Assembly (NCBI RefSeq): GCF_009828055.1
Contig: NZ_WTYB01000002.1
Span: 620,001-684,000, forward strand
From: Erythrobacter ramosus
GTDB taxonomy: Bacteria; Pseudomonadota; Alphaproteobacteria; Sphingomonadales; Sphingomonadaceae
Length of the DNA stretch: 64,000 nt
Direction of reading: 5' to 3'
Part shown: piece after piece, positions 1 through 9,984 of the stretch
Numbering within the stretch: position 1 is the stretch's first letter
Layout: each line of letters opens with the position of its first letter
Translations under genes and position numbers: made by a program
Notes under the pieces: generated by a model
Told to the model about the DNA's origin: nothing
What the model saw: only the letters and a program-made list of their open reading frames with translations
Database searches by the model: none

Positions 1-163
1 CGATGTCGGGCATTACACGCAGGTGATCTGGCCGCAGACCCGCGAGGTGGGCTGTGCCATTGCCCGCACCAGATCGGACGAAGTGCTGGTGTGCCGCTAT
101 TGGCCTGCGGGGAATATCTGGGGGGCTCGGGTGGAAACCAGTAAACAGGTGTCGCGGCGTTGA
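1..163 (+). CDS. CAP (SCP/PR1) domain protein, C-terminal end only
   Basis: Fifty-three in-frame codons run from the window edge to a TGA at 161-163. They contain the two hallmark CAP signatures: GHYTQVIW near the start and VCRYWPAGN about 30 residues later. These mark the core of the cysteine-rich secretory/antigen 5/PR-1 fold. Bacterial CAP proteins are usually exported; the signal peptide would lie outside the window. Exact role is unknown. It ends four bases before the stop of convergent rdgB. Partial because of the window edge. Confidence 0.8.
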   Translation, partial: DVGHYTQVIWPQTREVGCAIARTRSDEVLVCRYWPAGNIWGARVETSKQVSRR

Positions 164-167
164 CGCT

Positions 168-794
168 CTATCCGAATTGTTCGGCGACCAGCTTGGCAAA
201 GGCGTCCGCGCGGTGGCTGACCGCGTGCTTTTCCTCCGGCGCGATCTCTGCGAAGGTCTGATCGCTGCCCGCCGGCACGAACACCGGATCGTAGCCAAAG
301 CCGAGCAGCCCCCGCGGCGGCCATGTCAGTGAACCATCGCAGCGCCCTTCGTAGATCGCATATTCGCCATCCGGCCATGCCAGCGCGAGCACACAGTGGA
401 ACGCGGCCGAGCGGTCCACGTCGGCGCCCTTTTCCGCCAGCATGCCCTCGACCTTACCCATCGCCATGTACCAATCGCGGCCCGGAGCGCCCTCGAACCA
501 TTGCCGTGCGGCCCAGTCGGCGGTGTAGACGCCGGGGCGGCCATCGAGCGCGGAGACGCTGAGACCACTATCGTCGGCCAGCGCCGCCAAACCCGATGCC
601 TCCGCCGCAGCGCGCGCCTTGAGTAGCGCGTTCTGGGCAAAGGTGGTGCCGGTCTCGTCCGGCTCGGGCAGACCGAGCGACCCAGCAGACAGGCACTTGA
701 CCCCATAGGGATCGAGCAGCGCCGAAATCTCCTTGAGCTTGCCCGCATTATGCGTGGCAATCACCAGAGATCCGGAGCCTAGGCGGCGTGTCAT
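168..794 (-). CDS. rdgB: XTP/dITP pyrophosphatase RdgB
   Basis: Hydrolyses non-canonical purine triphosphates (ITP, dITP, XTP) to monophosphates, keeping deaminated purines out of DNA and RNA. The 208 residues match the Ham1/RdgB family: ATHNAGKL near the N-terminus, [22 protein letters not shown] (catalytic acidic loop), PGVYTADWA and GYDPVFVP, with a C-terminal SHRADAF. The start codon overlaps the stop of rph by four bases (ATGA), so the two are very probably one rph-rdgB transcript, a common alphaproteobacterial pairing. Length is normal. Confidence 0.97.
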   Translation of the reverse strand: MTRRLGSGSLVIATHNAGKLKEISALLDPYGVKCLSAGSLGLPEPDETGTTFAQNALLKARAAAEASGLAALADDSGLSVSALDGRPGVYTADWAARQWFEGAPGRDWYMAMGKVEGMLAEKGADVDRSAAFHCVLALAWPDGEYAIYEGRCDGSLTWPPRGLLGFGYDPVFVPAGSDQTFAEIAPEEKHAVSHRADAFAKLVAEQFG

Positions 795-1504
795 TTCACC
801 GCGTCCAGTTGCGCCGCGAAGATCCGGTCGCAGCCGATGCGGGCGAGGCGCAGGAGGCGCAGGAGCGCTTCCTCGTCATAGGTCGCACCTTCGGCAGTAG
901 CTTGCACTTCGGCGATCTTGCCGCCCGACAGCAGCACGAAATTGCCGTCAGCCTCGGCGTTTGAATCCTCGTCGTAATCGAGGTCGAGCACCGGGGTGCC
1001 CTTGAAGATGCCACAGGAAATCCCGGCGACCTGCGCCGAGATCGGATCGTGCTTGATATCGCCCGATGCCATCAGCCCGTTGATGGCGAGGCGAAGTGCG
1101 ATCCACGCGCCGGAAATCGCGGCGGTACGGGTGCCGCCATCGGCCTGGATCACGTCGCAATCCAAGGTGATCTGGCGCTCTCCCAGCTTCTGGAGATCGA
1201 CCACTGCGCGCAAGCTGCGCCCGATCAACCGCTGGATTTCCTGCGTGCGGCCCGATTGCTTGCCCTTGGCCGCTTCACGCGCGCCGCGGGTGTGGGTGGC
1301 GCGGGGGAGCATCGAGTACTCGCCCGTCACCCAGCCTTCGCCCTTGCCGCGCAGCCACGGCGGCACGCCGCGCTCGACGCTCGCGGTGCACAGCACCTTG
1401 GTATCGCCGAAGCCGATCAGCACCGATCCTTCCGCGTGGCGGGTGTACCCGGTTTCAATCGTGATGGCGCGCATTTCATCGGGCGCGCGTCCTGAAGGGC
1501 GCAT
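791..1504 (-). CDS. rph: Ribonuclease PH
   Basis: Phosphorolytic 3'-5' exoribonuclease that trims tRNA precursors, using phosphate and releasing nucleoside diphosphates. The 237-residue protein begins at [12 protein letters not shown] and carries RNase PH hallmarks: [56 protein letters not shown], and the [19 protein letters not shown] catalytic core. The frame stays open much further upstream, but that region holds the divergent hrcA and does not resemble the family, so the 1504 start is preferred. It faces hrcA across about 80 bases and is followed by rdgB with an ATGA overlap. Confidence 0.97.
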   Translation of the reverse strand: MRPSGRAPDEMRAITIETGYTRHAEGSVLIGFGDTKVLCTASVERGVPPWLRGKGEGWVTGEYSMLPRATHTRGAREAAKGKQSGRTQEIQRLIGRSLRAVVDLQKLGERQITLDCDVIQADGGTRTAAISGAWIALRLAINGLMASGDIKHDPISAQVAGISCGIFKGTPVLDLDYDEDSNAEADGNFVLLSGGKIAEVQATAEGATYDEEALLRLLRLARIGCDRIFAAQLDAVK

Positions 1505-1583
1505 GGGTGTTCCTTTGCTGTTTCGCGGGCCATTAAGCGGCGCGCACTTGCCGCCGCAAGCGCAAAGACTAAACATTGCGCGT

Positions 1584-2627
1584 ATGACCTCGCTCCCCGT
1601 CACCGAACTGACCCACCGCGCCCGCGAAATTTTTCGCCGGGTGGTGGAGGGGTATATCGATAGTGGGCAGCCGGTCGGCTCCAAGACTCTGGCTGCGGAT
1701 GGCACCTTGAACCTTTCGCCCGCTTCGATCCGCAGCGTGCTGGCCGATCTGGAGACGGCGGGCCTGCTCGCCGCGCCGCATACCAGCGCAGGGCGGATGC
1801 CGACCGATGCGGGCCTCAGGATTTTTGTCGACGGGATGATGCGCGTGGCCGAACCCACGGCGCAGGAACAGGCGGCGATCGAGGCGCGCCTCGCCGAAGC
1901 CGGGCCGGTCGAGGCTGCGATCAAGCAGGCGAGCGCGATTCTGTCCGACCTGTCGGGTGCGGCAGGAATGGTGCTGGTCGCGCCGCGCGAACAGAAGCTG
2001 GCGCAGTTCAGCTTGGTCGATCTGGGGCAGGGCCGCGCGCTCGCGGTGCTCGTGGGGGAGGATGGCGGTGTCGAAAACCGCGTCGTCAACATCGGCGGCG
2101 CGCTCAATCCGGGGGCGCTCGACCGGGCGAGCAATTACGTCACCGCCCGGCTCGCGGGCCGGACGCTGGCCGAAGCCGCGCAGGCGATGCGCACCGAAAT
2201 CAATGCCGGCAAATCGCAGCTCGATGATGCCTCCCGCGATCTGGTCGAGCGCGGGCTGGCCGTCTGGAGCGAGGATGCTGCCGCGCGCCCGGTGTTGATC
2301 GTGCGCGGCGCGGCGAACCTGCTTGATGAGAGCGCCTTGGGTGATATCGAACGGGTGCGCAGCCTGCTGGAAGACCTCGAAAACAAGCAATCGGTTGCCG
2401 AACTGCTCGATTCCGCACGCGAGGCCGAGGCGACCCGGATTTTCATCGGCTCAGAGAACCGATTGTTCGCACTTTCGGGGTCCTCCGTCATCGCCTCACC
2501 CTATCGTGATCGCGAGGGCCGGGTGGTCGGCGTGTTGGGCGTCATTGGCCCCACGCGGTTGAATTACGCGCGGGTAGTCCCCATGGTGGATTTGACCGCC
2601 CGTTCGCTGGGCAAGCTCATCGCTTGA
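1584..2627 (+). CDS. hrcA: Heat-inducible transcriptional repressor HrcA
   Basis: Winged-helix repressor that binds CIRCE operators and is folded by GroEL. From the ATG at 1584 it has 347 residues: an N-terminal winged helix ([51 protein letters not shown]) and the C-terminal regulatory region ending in [20 protein letters not shown], diagnostic of HrcA. A much longer open frame exists upstream, but it lies on the antisense of rph and is not family-like. I see no CIRCE inverted repeat in this window, so its targets (typically groESL) are probably elsewhere. grpE follows after 17 bases. Confidence 0.96.
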   Translation: MTSLPVTELTHRAREIFRRVVEGYIDSGQPVGSKTLAADGTLNLSPASIRSVLADLETAGLLAAPHTSAGRMPTDAGLRIFVDGMMRVAEPTAQEQAAIEARLAEAGPVEAAIKQASAILSDLSGAAGMVLVAPREQKLAQFSLVDLGQGRALAVLVGEDGGVENRVVNIGGALNPGALDRASNYVTARLAGRTLAEAAQAMRTEINAGKSQLDDASRDLVERGLAVWSEDAAARPVLIVRGAANLLDESALGDIERVRSLLEDLENKQSVAELLDSAREAEATRIFIGSENRLFALSGSSVIASPYRDREGRVVGVLGVIGPTRLNYARVVPMVDLTARSLGKLIA

Positions 2628-2644
2628 ATGGAAAGCCGTAGGAA

Positions 2645-3214
2645 ATGACCAACAATGAAAAGCCGCTGGATCAAGCGGTTGAAGACGAATTGAAGGGCGT
2701 GCCCGAACATCTTCGCGAAGGCGGGGACGCTGATGACCAGATGGCCGAAGCGCTCGAATCGCTGCGCCGCGATCTGGAAGGTGCCAAGCAGGAAGTGCTC
2801 TATGCTCAGGCCGAGACGCAGAACGTGCGCCGCCGGTTGGAACGCGAAAAGGACGAAGCGCGCGCCTATGCCGCGACCGGTTTTGCCCGCGATATCCTGA
2901 GTGTTGCCGACAATCTCGCCCGTGCGGTGCAGGCGATCCCGGAATCCTTGCGCGCTGATGACAGCATGAAGGGCCTGGTGATTGGCATCGAAGCAACCCA
3001 GCGCGAGCTCGAGAAGGTGTTCGCCAGCCACGGCATCACCCGCATCGCTGCAGTTGGCCTGCCGCTCGACCCGAACCAGCATCAAGCGATGCTCGAAGTG
3101 CCGACTACTGATCATGAGCCCGGCACTGTCGTGTCGGAAATGCAGGCCGGGTGGATGATCAAGGACCGCTTGCTGCGCGCCGCGATGGTGGCGGTGGCGA
3201 AGGCTCCGGATTAG
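2645..3214 (+). CDS. grpE: Nucleotide exchange factor GrpE
   Basis: Exchanges ADP for ATP on DnaK in the DnaK-DnaJ-GrpE cycle. The 189 residues show a charged, coiled-coil-forming N-terminal half (about 30-75, with AQAETQNVRRRLEREKDEA) and a beta-rich C-terminal head ending GTVVSEMQAGWMIKDRLLRA, the GrpE signature. A Shine-Dalgarno-like AGGAA lies just upstream of the ATG. It follows hrcA in the same direction and is probably co-transcribed. Its stop overlaps the stop of the convergent HExxH gene by four bases. Confidence 0.96.
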   Translation: MTNNEKPLDQAVEDELKGVPEHLREGGDADDQMAEALESLRRDLEGAKQEVLYAQAETQNVRRRLEREKDEARAYAATGFARDILSVADNLARAVQAIPESLRADDSMKGLVIGIEATQRELEKVFASHGITRIAAVGLPLDPNQHQAMLEVPTTDHEPGTVVSEMQAGWMIKDRLLRAAMVAVAKAPD

Positions 3215-3717
3215 GCGGCGAAGGGCAGAATGCTCTCGTAAGCGACAAGTGCTGGGGCGCCCGGCACTTGCCCGCCACTGCGCAGCAAGAACGCGTGGCG
3301 CACGATTTCGGCCTGCTGCTCGATCCCGTAGCGCCCCAGCGTCCAGCCCGGTCGCAGAGCATAGTCATAGCGGCACCACGGGTGGCGGCGTAGAACGAGA
3401 TACCAGCGGCCAAGCGTCTGCGCCTGCCACACGTGCACCATTTCGTGGATGAAGTGGGCCTGACGCTCCACCGAAGCGGCGGCGAAATCGTCGCAATAAT
3501 GCGCCGCGCCGGGGTGAAAGTGTAGGTGCCCCATTGGCGCCATTGTCACGCCTCTGGGATGCAGCGGGAAGAACTTGCGGCGGCGGATGGTCACACGAGC
3601 ATAATCGATCGCCTCGCCGAACATCGAGCGGGCGAGGGCGACCTCTCCAGTGGTCAGCGAACGTGCGCCGCCGACCGGGCAACCGGCATCTGGATAAAGC
3701 GGCGGCGCGTTGGCCAC
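3211..3717 (-). CDS. Conserved protein with HExxH motif (vgr-related-type)
   Basis: 168-residue cytoplasmic-looking protein. It contains FIHEMVHVWQ (residues about 110-120), a HExxH zinc-metallopeptidase motif, preceded by RGVTMAPMGHLHFHP with additional histidines. Similar short proteins in sphingomonads are, from memory, annotated as vgr-related proteins; the link to type VI secretion is name-only and I see no secretion genes nearby. No signal peptide is evident. Enzymatic activity is unproven: I see the motif, not a characterised family. It converges on grpE with a four-base overlap and is followed upstream by the copper chaperone gene on the same strand. Confidence 0.75.
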   Translation of the reverse strand: MANAPPLYPDAGCPVGGARSLTTGEVALARSMFGEAIDYARVTIRRRKFFPLHPRGVTMAPMGHLHFHPGAAHYCDDFAAASVERQAHFIHEMVHVWQAQTLGRWYLVLRRHPWCRYDYALRPGWTLGRYGIEQQAEIVRHAFLLRSGGQVPGAPALVAYESILPFAA

Positions 3718-3749
3718 CCCTTTAGCCAGCCTCCCGGTCAGCGCCTTTT

Positions 3750-4235
3750 TCAGCGCTCTTCCCCGGCCGCGCGTACAGGCGCGTCGACAGTGGCGCTGGT
3801 GCCGTCCGACAAGGTCAACGTCACCTTGGCGATGCCGCCTGCTGCTAGCGCGGCCGAAGGCTCCATCGCCATCACATGCAGGCCGCCCGGCGCAAATGTC
3901 ACCGGCGCATCCGCGGATAGCGGGACCGCATCGGTCATCGTCATCTGCATTTTTCCAGCGCTTTCGGCATAATCATGGATCATCGTCATCCCCGCGCCCT
4001 CAACCGCAACGCTGGTGAGAGTTACGGGCGCTGTGCCGCTGTAGGAAAGGTCGAAATAGACCGCCGCCGGATTGCCCGCGACCGGGGCGAGCACCACGCG
4101 CGCATTGCTCACTGTGAGGCTGGTGGCGCCTTTGGCCTCACCCGCAGGCGCGTCAGCCGCGCCTGAGCAGGCGGCAAGACCGGCGAGGCTTGCGCCAAGG
4201 GCAATTGCCAGTGCGGTGCGTCGGATGGTGTTCAC
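3750..4235 (-). CDS. PCu(A)C-family copper chaperone, probable lipoprotein
   Basis: 161 residues with a signal peptide ending in a lipobox-like LAAC (cysteine about residue 23), so probably anchored to a membrane facing the periplasm. The remainder fits the PCu(A)C (DUF461) family that delivers Cu(I) to the CuA site of cytochrome oxidase: a histidine/methionine stretch (MTMIHDY..., KMQMTM) and the C-terminal GGLHVMAM, together forming the usual Cu-ligand H/M set. No senC or cox genes are adjacent. It stands alone upstream of, and divergent from, dnaK. Confidence 0.85.
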   Translation of the reverse strand: MNTIRRTALAIALGASLAGLAACSGAADAPAGEAKGATSLTVSNARVVLAPVAGNPAAVYFDLSYSGTAPVTLTSVAVEGAGMTMIHDYAESAGKMQMTMTDAVPLSADAPVTFAPGGLHVMAMEPSAALAAGGIAKVTLTLSDGTSATVDAPVRAAGEER

Positions 4236-4284
4236 CTTGCATGTCTCCCTTGTGGAATGGCGGCAAAACTAGGGGCGCCGGTCT

Positions 4285-4312
4285 CTTGTGCCAAGCAAAA
4301 CCACACCTATAT
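4285..4312 (+). promoter_or_regulatory. RpoH (sigma-32)-type heat-shock promoter of dnaK
   Basis: CTTG at 4285-4288, exactly 17 bases, then CCTATAT at 4306-4312. This fits the alphaproteobacterial heat-shock consensus CTTG-N17-CYTATNT completely. It lies about 93 bases before the dnaK ATG, leaving a leader of roughly 85 bases. The match is seen directly; use by RpoH is inferred. Confidence 0.78.
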
Positions 4313-4404
4313 CGCCCTCACAAACGAGCCGCCAAAGCGCTTTGCCCATATCGGGGAAGCCTACCGGCGCGGTGTCCAACAATTGTCCTATGGATGGGGT
4401 AAAA

Positions 4405-6327
4405 ATGGCTAAAGTTATCGGTATCGACCTCGGCACCACCAATTCCTGCGTTGCTGTCATGGATGGCGGCAAGCCCAAGGTTATCGAAAATTCCGAAGGC
4501 GCGCGCACCACGCCGTCGATCGTCGCTTTCACCAAGGATGGCCAGCGCCTGATCGGGCAGCCGGCCAAGCGTCAGGCGGTCACGAACCCCGACAACACCC
4601 TCTTCGCGATCAAGCGCCTGATCGGCCGCCGCTTTGAAGACCCGCTGACCAAGAAGGACATGGGCCTGGTTCCCTATTCCATCGTGAAGGGCAAGAACGG
4701 CGATGCCTGGGTCAAGGCCGGTGAAGAAGAATACAGCCCGTCGCAGGTCTCGGCCTTCATTCTCCAGAAGATGAAGGAAACCGCCGAAAGCTATCTCGGC
4801 GAGACCGTAACGCAGGCGGTTATCACCGTGCCCGCCTATTTCAACGACGCCCAGCGTCAGGCGACCAAGGACGCCGGCATGATCGCCGGCCTTGAAGTGC
4901 TGCGTATCATCAACGAGCCGACCGCGGCTGCCCTCGCCTACGGAATGGACAAGGAAGATGGCAAGACCATCGCCGTCTATGACCTTGGTGGCGGCACCTT
5001 TGACGTCTCGATCCTTGAAATCGGGGACGGCGTGTTCGAAGTGAAGTCGACCAACGGGGACACCTTCCTCGGCGGTGAAGACTTCGACAATGCGATCGTG
5101 GAATTCCTCGCCGATGCCTTCAAGAAGAAGGAAGGTATGGACCTCAAGACCGACAAGCTCGCGCTTCAGCGGCTGAAGGAAGCTGCCGAAAAGGCCAAGA
5201 TCGAGCTGTCGAGCGCGGCCTCGACCGAAATCAACCTGCCCTTCATCACCGCGCGCATGGAAGGTGGCACCACCACCCCGCTGCACCTGGTGGAGACGAT
5301 CACTCGCGCTGACCTCGAAAAGATGGTCGACACGCTGATCCAGCGCACGCTAGATCCGTGCAAGAAGGCGCTGGCAGATGCCGGTGTTACAAAAGACCAG
5401 ATCGACGAAGTGATCCTCGTCGGCGGCATGACCCGTATGCCTCGCGTGCGCGAAGTGGTGGAGCAGTTCTTCGGCGCCAAGCCCCACACCGGCGTGAACC
5501 CGGATGAAGTCGTCGCCATGGGCGCGGCCATTCAGGCAGGCGTGTTGCAGGGCGACGTCAAGGACGTGTTGCTGCTCGACGTGACCCCGCTTTCGCTCGG
5601 TATCGAGACGCTGGGCGGCGTGTTCACCCGCATGATCGACCGCAACACCACCATCCCGACCAAGAAGACCCAGACCTACTCGACCGCCGAAGACAATCAG
5701 AACGCGGTGACGATCAAGGTCTATCAGGGCGAACGCGAGATGGCGGCGGACAACAAGATCCTCGGCAATTTCGACCTGATCGGCATCCCGCCTGCTCCGC
5801 GCGGCGTGCCGCAGATCGAAGTGACCTTCGACATCGACGCCAACGGCATTGTGTCGGTGGCGGCGAAGGATAAGGGCACCGGTAAGGAGCAGACGATCAA
5901 GATCCAGGCTTCGGGTGGCTTGTCGGATTCCGACATCGACCAGATGGTCAAGGACGCCGAAAAGTTCGCCGAAGAAGACAAGAAGCGCCGGGCAGCTGCC
6001 GAAGCGCGCAACCAGGCCGACAGTCTGGTGCACGCGACGGAAAAGCAGCTCGAAGAGCACGGCGCGAAGATCGACGCTGCGACCAAGACGGAAGTCGAGG
6101 AAGCCATCGCGGCGGTGAAGACTGCGCTCGAAGGCGGCGATGCCGATGACATCAACGCCAAGGCACAGGCCTTGACCCAATCGGCGATGAAGATGGGCCA
6201 GCAGATCTACGAACAGCAGCAGGCCGCAGGGCCGGACGCCGCTGCCGAGACGGCTGGCGAAACGGCCGCCGACGAAGAAGTCGTCGATGCCGAGTTCTCC
6301 GAGGTCGACGAAGACAAGAAGGGCTAA
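4405..6327 (+). CDS. dnaK: Molecular chaperone DnaK (Hsp70)
   Basis: ATP-dependent Hsp70 chaperone. I start it at [15 protein letters not shown] (640 residues, the usual length); an in-frame ATG 15 bases earlier is less family-like. Visible motifs are the phosphate-1 loop [11 protein letters not shown], the [19 protein letters not shown] and [13 protein letters not shown] segments, [15 protein letters not shown] (phosphate 2), the interdomain linker [19 protein letters not shown], and a C-terminal tail ending in [12 protein letters not shown], near the EEVD-like alpha-proteobacterial tail. Driven by the RpoH-type promoter at 4285-4312 and followed by dnaJ after 91 bases. Confidence 0.99.
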   Translation: MAKVIGIDLGTTNSCVAVMDGGKPKVIENSEGARTTPSIVAFTKDGQRLIGQPAKRQAVTNPDNTLFAIKRLIGRRFEDPLTKKDMGLVPYSIVKGKNGDAWVKAGEEEYSPSQVSAFILQKMKETAESYLGETVTQAVITVPAYFNDAQRQATKDAGMIAGLEVLRIINEPTAAALAYGMDKEDGKTIAVYDLGGGTFDVSILEIGDGVFEVKSTNGDTFLGGEDFDNAIVEFLADAFKKKEGMDLKTDKLALQRLKEAAEKAKIELSSAASTEINLPFITARMEGGTTTPLHLVETITRADLEKMVDTLIQRTLDPCKKALADAGVTKDQIDEVILVGGMTRMPRVREVVEQFFGAKPHTGVNPDEVVAMGAAIQAGVLQGDVKDVLLLDVTPLSLGIETLGGVFTRMIDRNTTIPTKKTQTYSTAEDNQNAVTIKVYQGEREMAADNKILGNFDLIGIPPAPRGVPQIEVTFDIDANGIVSVAAKDKGTGKEQTIKIQASGGLSDSDIDQMVKDAEKFAEEDKKRRAAAEARNQADSLVHATEKQLEEHGAKIDAATKTEVEEAIAAVKTALEGGDADDINAKAQALTQSAMKMGQQIYEQQQAAGPDAAAETAGETAADEEVVDAEFSEVDEDKKG

Positions 6328-6354
6328 GGCCCCGATGCAACCCAGTGCGCAGCA

Positions 6355-6384
6355 GATGCAGCCGGTTCCTGATTCCGGCGCATC
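6355..6384 (+). other. Possible hairpin between dnaK and dnaJ
   Basis: In the 91-base gap, GATGC (6355-6359) and CCGG can pair with a downstream CCGG and GCATC (6380-6384), with a small internal bulge and a loop of about nine bases. There is no following T run, so it is not a classical terminator; it could stabilise or process the dnaKJ mRNA. An alternative pairing (GCAGCCG with CGGCTGC) overlaps it. Confidence 0.35.
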
Positions 6385-6418
6385 GGCTGCGGCTGGTCAC
6401 GGGGAATAGGTCAAAGAC

Positions 6419-7561
6419 ATGTCCACCGCCCAGACAGATTACTACGCCACGCTTGAATGTGCCCGCGACGCTGACGGCGCGGCGCTCAAGAGCGCCTATC
6501 GCAAGCTCGCCATGAAATTTCACCCGGATCGCAATCCGGGCGATGCCAGCGCGGAAGCCAAGTTCAAGGCGATCAGCGAGGCCTATGATTGCCTCAAGGA
6601 CCCGCAAAAGCGCGCGGCCTATGACCGCTATGGCCATGAGGCCTTCACGCAAGGCATGAATGGCGGCGGCGGCGGCCCGTTTGGCGGCCGGGGCGGCGGC
6701 GACTTCGCCGATATTGGCGACATCTTCGAAACCATCTTCGGCAGCGCCTTTGGCGGCGGCGGCGCGCAGCGCCAGCAGAAGCGGCGCGGCGCAGACCTGC
6801 GCTACGACATGCAGGTCACGCTCGAAGAGGCCTTTCACGGCAAATCGACCGAGATCGAGATCGAAGTCAGCCAGGCCTGCGACACCTGCGATGGCAGCGG
6901 CGCAACCCCCGGCACCAGCGAACGCCAATGCAATCTGTGCAACGGCATGGGCAGCGTGCGCGCCAAGCAGGGCCTGTTCGTGATCGAGCGTCCATGCCCC
7001 ACCTGCAACGGCCGCGGCAAGGTGATTGAAAACCCGTGCCGGGTCTGCGGCGGGGAAGGGCGGGTGGACAAGGCCCAGACCCTCAAGATCGATATTCCCG
7101 CAGGCGTCGACACCGGCACCCGCATCCGCCTCGGCGGCAAAGGCGAAGCCGGCCAGCGCGGTTCGCCCGCCGGCGATCTTTACATCTTCCTCCACGTCAA
7201 GCCGCATCGGGTGTTCGAACGCGACGGCACAACGCTCGCCACTCGCGTGCCTGTGAGCTTCACCACGGCGGCGCTGGGCGGCTGCGTGGAGATTCCCGAT
7301 CTGGATGGCTCGACCAACCGGCTCGAAATCCCCGCCGGTATCCAGTCGGGCAAGCAATTGCGCATTCGCGGCGCCGGGATGCCGGTGCTGCAAGGGCGCG
7401 GGCGTGGCGATCTGGTGGTGGAAATCGCAGTCGAAACGCCGACCAAGCTCAGCCGTCGCCAGAAGGAAATCCTCGAGGAATTCAAGGCGACCGAGACCGG
7501 GGACGAATGCCCCGAAAGCCGCGGCTTCTTCGACAAGCTGAAAGACGTGTTCGGGGGCTGA
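6419..7561 (+). CDS. dnaJ: Molecular chaperone DnaJ (Hsp40)
   Basis: Co-chaperone that delivers substrates to DnaK and stimulates its ATPase. 380 residues with the full type I layout: J domain with the HPD tripeptide (KFHPDRNPG, about residue 37), a Gly/Phe-rich segment (about 80-120), four zinc-finger repeats of CxxCxGxG type (CDTCDGSG, CNLCNGMG, CPTCNGRG, CRVCGGEG), then the C-terminal substrate-binding domains. Upstream AATAGG gives a modest ribosome site. It is the second gene after dnaK and presumably shares its heat-shock promoter. Confidence 0.98.
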   Translation: MSTAQTDYYATLECARDADGAALKSAYRKLAMKFHPDRNPGDASAEAKFKAISEAYDCLKDPQKRAAYDRYGHEAFTQGMNGGGGGPFGGRGGGDFADIGDIFETIFGSAFGGGGAQRQQKRRGADLRYDMQVTLEEAFHGKSTEIEIEVSQACDTCDGSGATPGTSERQCNLCNGMGSVRAKQGLFVIERPCPTCNGRGKVIENPCRVCGGEGRVDKAQTLKIDIPAGVDTGTRIRLGGKGEAGQRGSPAGDLYIFLHVKPHRVFERDGTTLATRVPVSFTTAALGGCVEIPDLDGSTNRLEIPAGIQSGKQLRIRGAGMPVLQGRGRGDLVVEIAVETPTKLSRRQKEILEEFKATETGDECPESRGFFDKLKDVFGG

Positions 7562-7583
7562 GGCGCTACTAGCGCAGGCGATA

Positions 7584-9911
7584 TCAACCCATCCGCTCGT
7601 GCACTTCGAGCCGGATCTGGTCGATCAGCCCACGCTGGCAGCGGCCGGATAGTTCCTCTTCCTCCAGCACCGCCATGAACACCGCGCGCTTGGCTGCGGT
7701 GACGGTTTCCGGGGTAACCCCGCCAGTGACCGTTGAGGCGACCAGATCGATCATCCGCTCCGCGCCGTGCAGACGTCCCCACAGGTAGTCATTCTCGCGG
7801 TAATCGCGGCTGAAGAACGCGCCGAAATTGTAGAACTCGATCCCGCGCAAGGTCGCCGCCGTCCCGCCGTCGCGGATCGAGCGCGCGTCGTCGGGTGAGA
7901 TGCGATCGATCTTTACCGGGTTGAACTCATCCAGCCCCTCGCGCCGCGACAGGGGGAGAGTTGCAACGTCGTAGAACGGGAAGCCGAGATAGGTCAGCAG
8001 CATCCGCCGCTTGAGGCTTTTCGGCATGTCCTCCAGCGCGTCGATCAGCAATTCCTCGGCGGCGAGATCAGTCGCGGGGAGCAGGCGCTCGGCGCTGAGG
8101 TAATCGATCACAGCAGCAGGAGCCTGTAGGGCGTTTGCAGCCAATTCGCGGAAGCGCGGGGCGGGCAGCACATCATCATCCGCGCGGTAATAGAGCGCCA
8201 GAATTTCGTAGAGCCGGTCGCGCGCGCGGTCGAGCGCATCTTCGGATATCTCGGGATCGACCTGCCAATCGCGCGCCAGCTTGCGTGACAGCATTTGCAG
8301 CCGGCGGATGCGGAAGCCGGTGTCATGCGCGCGGAAAAAGGTAATCGCTCCCAAAGTCGCGCCGCCCTGCGCGCCGGTCAGCTGGTGCAATCCGCGCGCC
8401 TCAAGCTCGCAGCGCAAGGCCTCAATCAATGCTCCCGTGTCCGCCATCGGCTGCCCGGCGGCGCGCAGGATCAGCGTGGCTAACTGGCCGAGGATGCCGT
8501 CGAACTTGGTGAGCGCATAGGCGCCAAAGGCATAGCCCGCCCGCTCGGCCGCGGCTTGCTGCGCCCTGGAGCGCCAGGCCGCGAGCCGCTTGGGCGTTGG
8601 GCGGTCGAGCAGGAAGGTGTAGCCGAACAACTTCTCCACCGCGCGGTCGATATCCGGCTGCAAATCCATCACGATCCGCTTCAGCCGCGCGGCGTCACGC
8701 GATTGCTGGTCGATGCGTTCCAGATCATCGCGGATCGGCTGTTCGCGCGGGATAGTAGAGAGCGAGCCGAAGATCGCGCCAAAGAAGCCCACGTCGCGGG
8801 TGCGGGTGCCGGGAGCAGGACGAGCACCATCGGGGCGCGGATCAAGATAGACGAAGCGCCGGTCAACCTCGCGCTGCGCCGGGCGGCCGTGGAGCGCGGT
8901 GAGGGCGGCTCCGAAGGGCGCGCCCACCAGCACCGCCCCATCGATCAGAGCGACCTCGGCCATGCTTCCACGCGCGACATGGGCAGGCATGATCCGCGCG
9001 AGGAAGGCGTCACGGCTGAGCCATTCCTGCCCCTCGGCAGCGGCCAGCGCATCGATCTCGGCGATTGTCAGGGGAGGAAAGGCGCCGGGAAAGCTCGCCG
9101 TCGCGCGGGCTGCCAGCACCAGTTCGAGCGGATCGGCCAGCATTCCCGGCATTCCGCCCCGGCTCCCTTCGCCCACCCGCGCGCGGAAGGTGATCGGCAA
9201 ACGATGCTCGGTCTCCTCGACATGGGGCGGGGAATTGAGCCGCAACCGTTCGGGGTGTCCGCGAAAATCGGTGGCGGTGACGGTCAGGTCGATCGGATAG
9301 CTGGCGGGTAGCAAGGGGAGGCCGTCGCCCTCCGCTTCCATCTTCATCAGCGCCTCAAACAGCATCGCCGAAAACCGCGAGCCTGAAAACGGCGGGCTGA
9401 ACCAGCGCCCGCGCACCAGACGCGAGACTTTGGCGCGCACCTCGGCGCGGGTTTCGGGCGAGACCGTCGCGCTGACCGCATTGCCCGGACGGCTCAGGAA
9501 CCACTCGGCAATCGGCTGCGCCCACAGCTTGCCATAGCGCCAGAGCGGCTCGGCATCGGGATCGGTCAGCTCGCTTGCATCAGCGTTGGTGAGCCACAGG
9601 TCGGTGAGCGGCTCAAGACTGTGCCCGGCATAAAGCGCCTGCGCGAGAAACACCGCATTGATCCCGCCCGCGCTCGCCCCGGTGAGGATATCGGGGAGCA
9701 CCCGCAGCCTCAGCGCATGATCGCGCTCCACGGTGCGCAGAAAATCGCGATAGGCGGCCGCGACACCGTCCAGCGGAACGGCGGCGGGATGGTGGAACGC
9801 ACGGCTCGCCCGGGCGAGGTGCCACACCTCCTTGGTGATGCCGTGCATGTAGACCGCCAGGCTGACCCCGCCGTAACATACCAAAGCTAGGCGCAGTTCC
9901 TTCTGGCGCAT
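7584..9911 (-). CDS. Patatin-like phospholipase family protein (DUF3376 type)
   Basis: 775-residue protein starting at MRQKELRLALVCYGG; a longer frame begins 36 bases upstream but lacks family resemblance. The N-terminal patatin domain shows the oxyanion-hole region CYGGVSLAVYMHG and the nucleophile elbow GASAGG (GxSxG), with a later LIDGAVLVGAPF resembling the catalytic Asp loop (DGA/G). The large C-terminal part corresponds to the poorly characterised DUF3376-type region. Predicted serine lipid acyl-hydrolase, substrate unknown, no signal peptide. It is divergent from radA across about 73 bases. Confidence 0.85.
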   Translation of the reverse strand: MRQKELRLALVCYGGVSLAVYMHGITKEVWHLARASRAFHHPAAVPLDGVAAAYRDFLRTVERDHALRLRVLPDILTGASAGGINAVFLAQALYAGHSLEPLTDLWLTNADASELTDPDAEPLWRYGKLWAQPIAEWFLSRPGNAVSATVSPETRAEVRAKVSRLVRGRWFSPPFSGSRFSAMLFEALMKMEAEGDGLPLLPASYPIDLTVTATDFRGHPERLRLNSPPHVEETEHRLPITFRARVGEGSRGGMPGMLADPLELVLAARATASFPGAFPPLTIAEIDALAAAEGQEWLSRDAFLARIMPAHVARGSMAEVALIDGAVLVGAPFGAALTALHGRPAQREVDRRFVYLDPRPDGARPAPGTRTRDVGFFGAIFGSLSTIPREQPIRDDLERIDQQSRDAARLKRIVMDLQPDIDRAVEKLFGYTFLLDRPTPKRLAAWRSRAQQAAAERAGYAFGAYALTKFDGILGQLATLILRAAGQPMADTGALIEALRCELEARGLHQLTGAQGGATLGAITFFRAHDTGFRIRRLQMLSRKLARDWQVDPEISEDALDRARDRLYEILALYYRADDDVLPAPRFRELAANALQAPAAVIDYLSAERLLPATDLAAEELLIDALEDMPKSLKRRMLLTYLGFPFYDVATLPLSRREGLDEFNPVKIDRISPDDARSIRDGGTAATLRGIEFYNFGAFFSRDYRENDYLWGRLHGAERMIDLVASTVTGGVTPETVTAAKRAVFMAVLEEEELSGRCQRGLIDQIRLEVHERMG

Positions 9912-9984
9912 GGCTAGTATGTAGCGACGAAGTCCACAGCAATGCAATTGCGTTCGTCATCTGTTCTCGTTATTGCGCGTATCC

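Noticed and set aside
1505..1583. CIRCE operator before hrcA
   Set aside because: No TTAGCACTC-type inverted repeat is present in the rph-hrcA gap.
791..2134. 447-residue version of rph
   Set aside because: The extra 210 residues are antisense to hrcA and unlike RNase PH; normal length starts at 1504.
3211..3717. Type VI secretion VgrG component
   Set aside because: Only a remembered annotation label; no VgrG domains or secretion genes are present.
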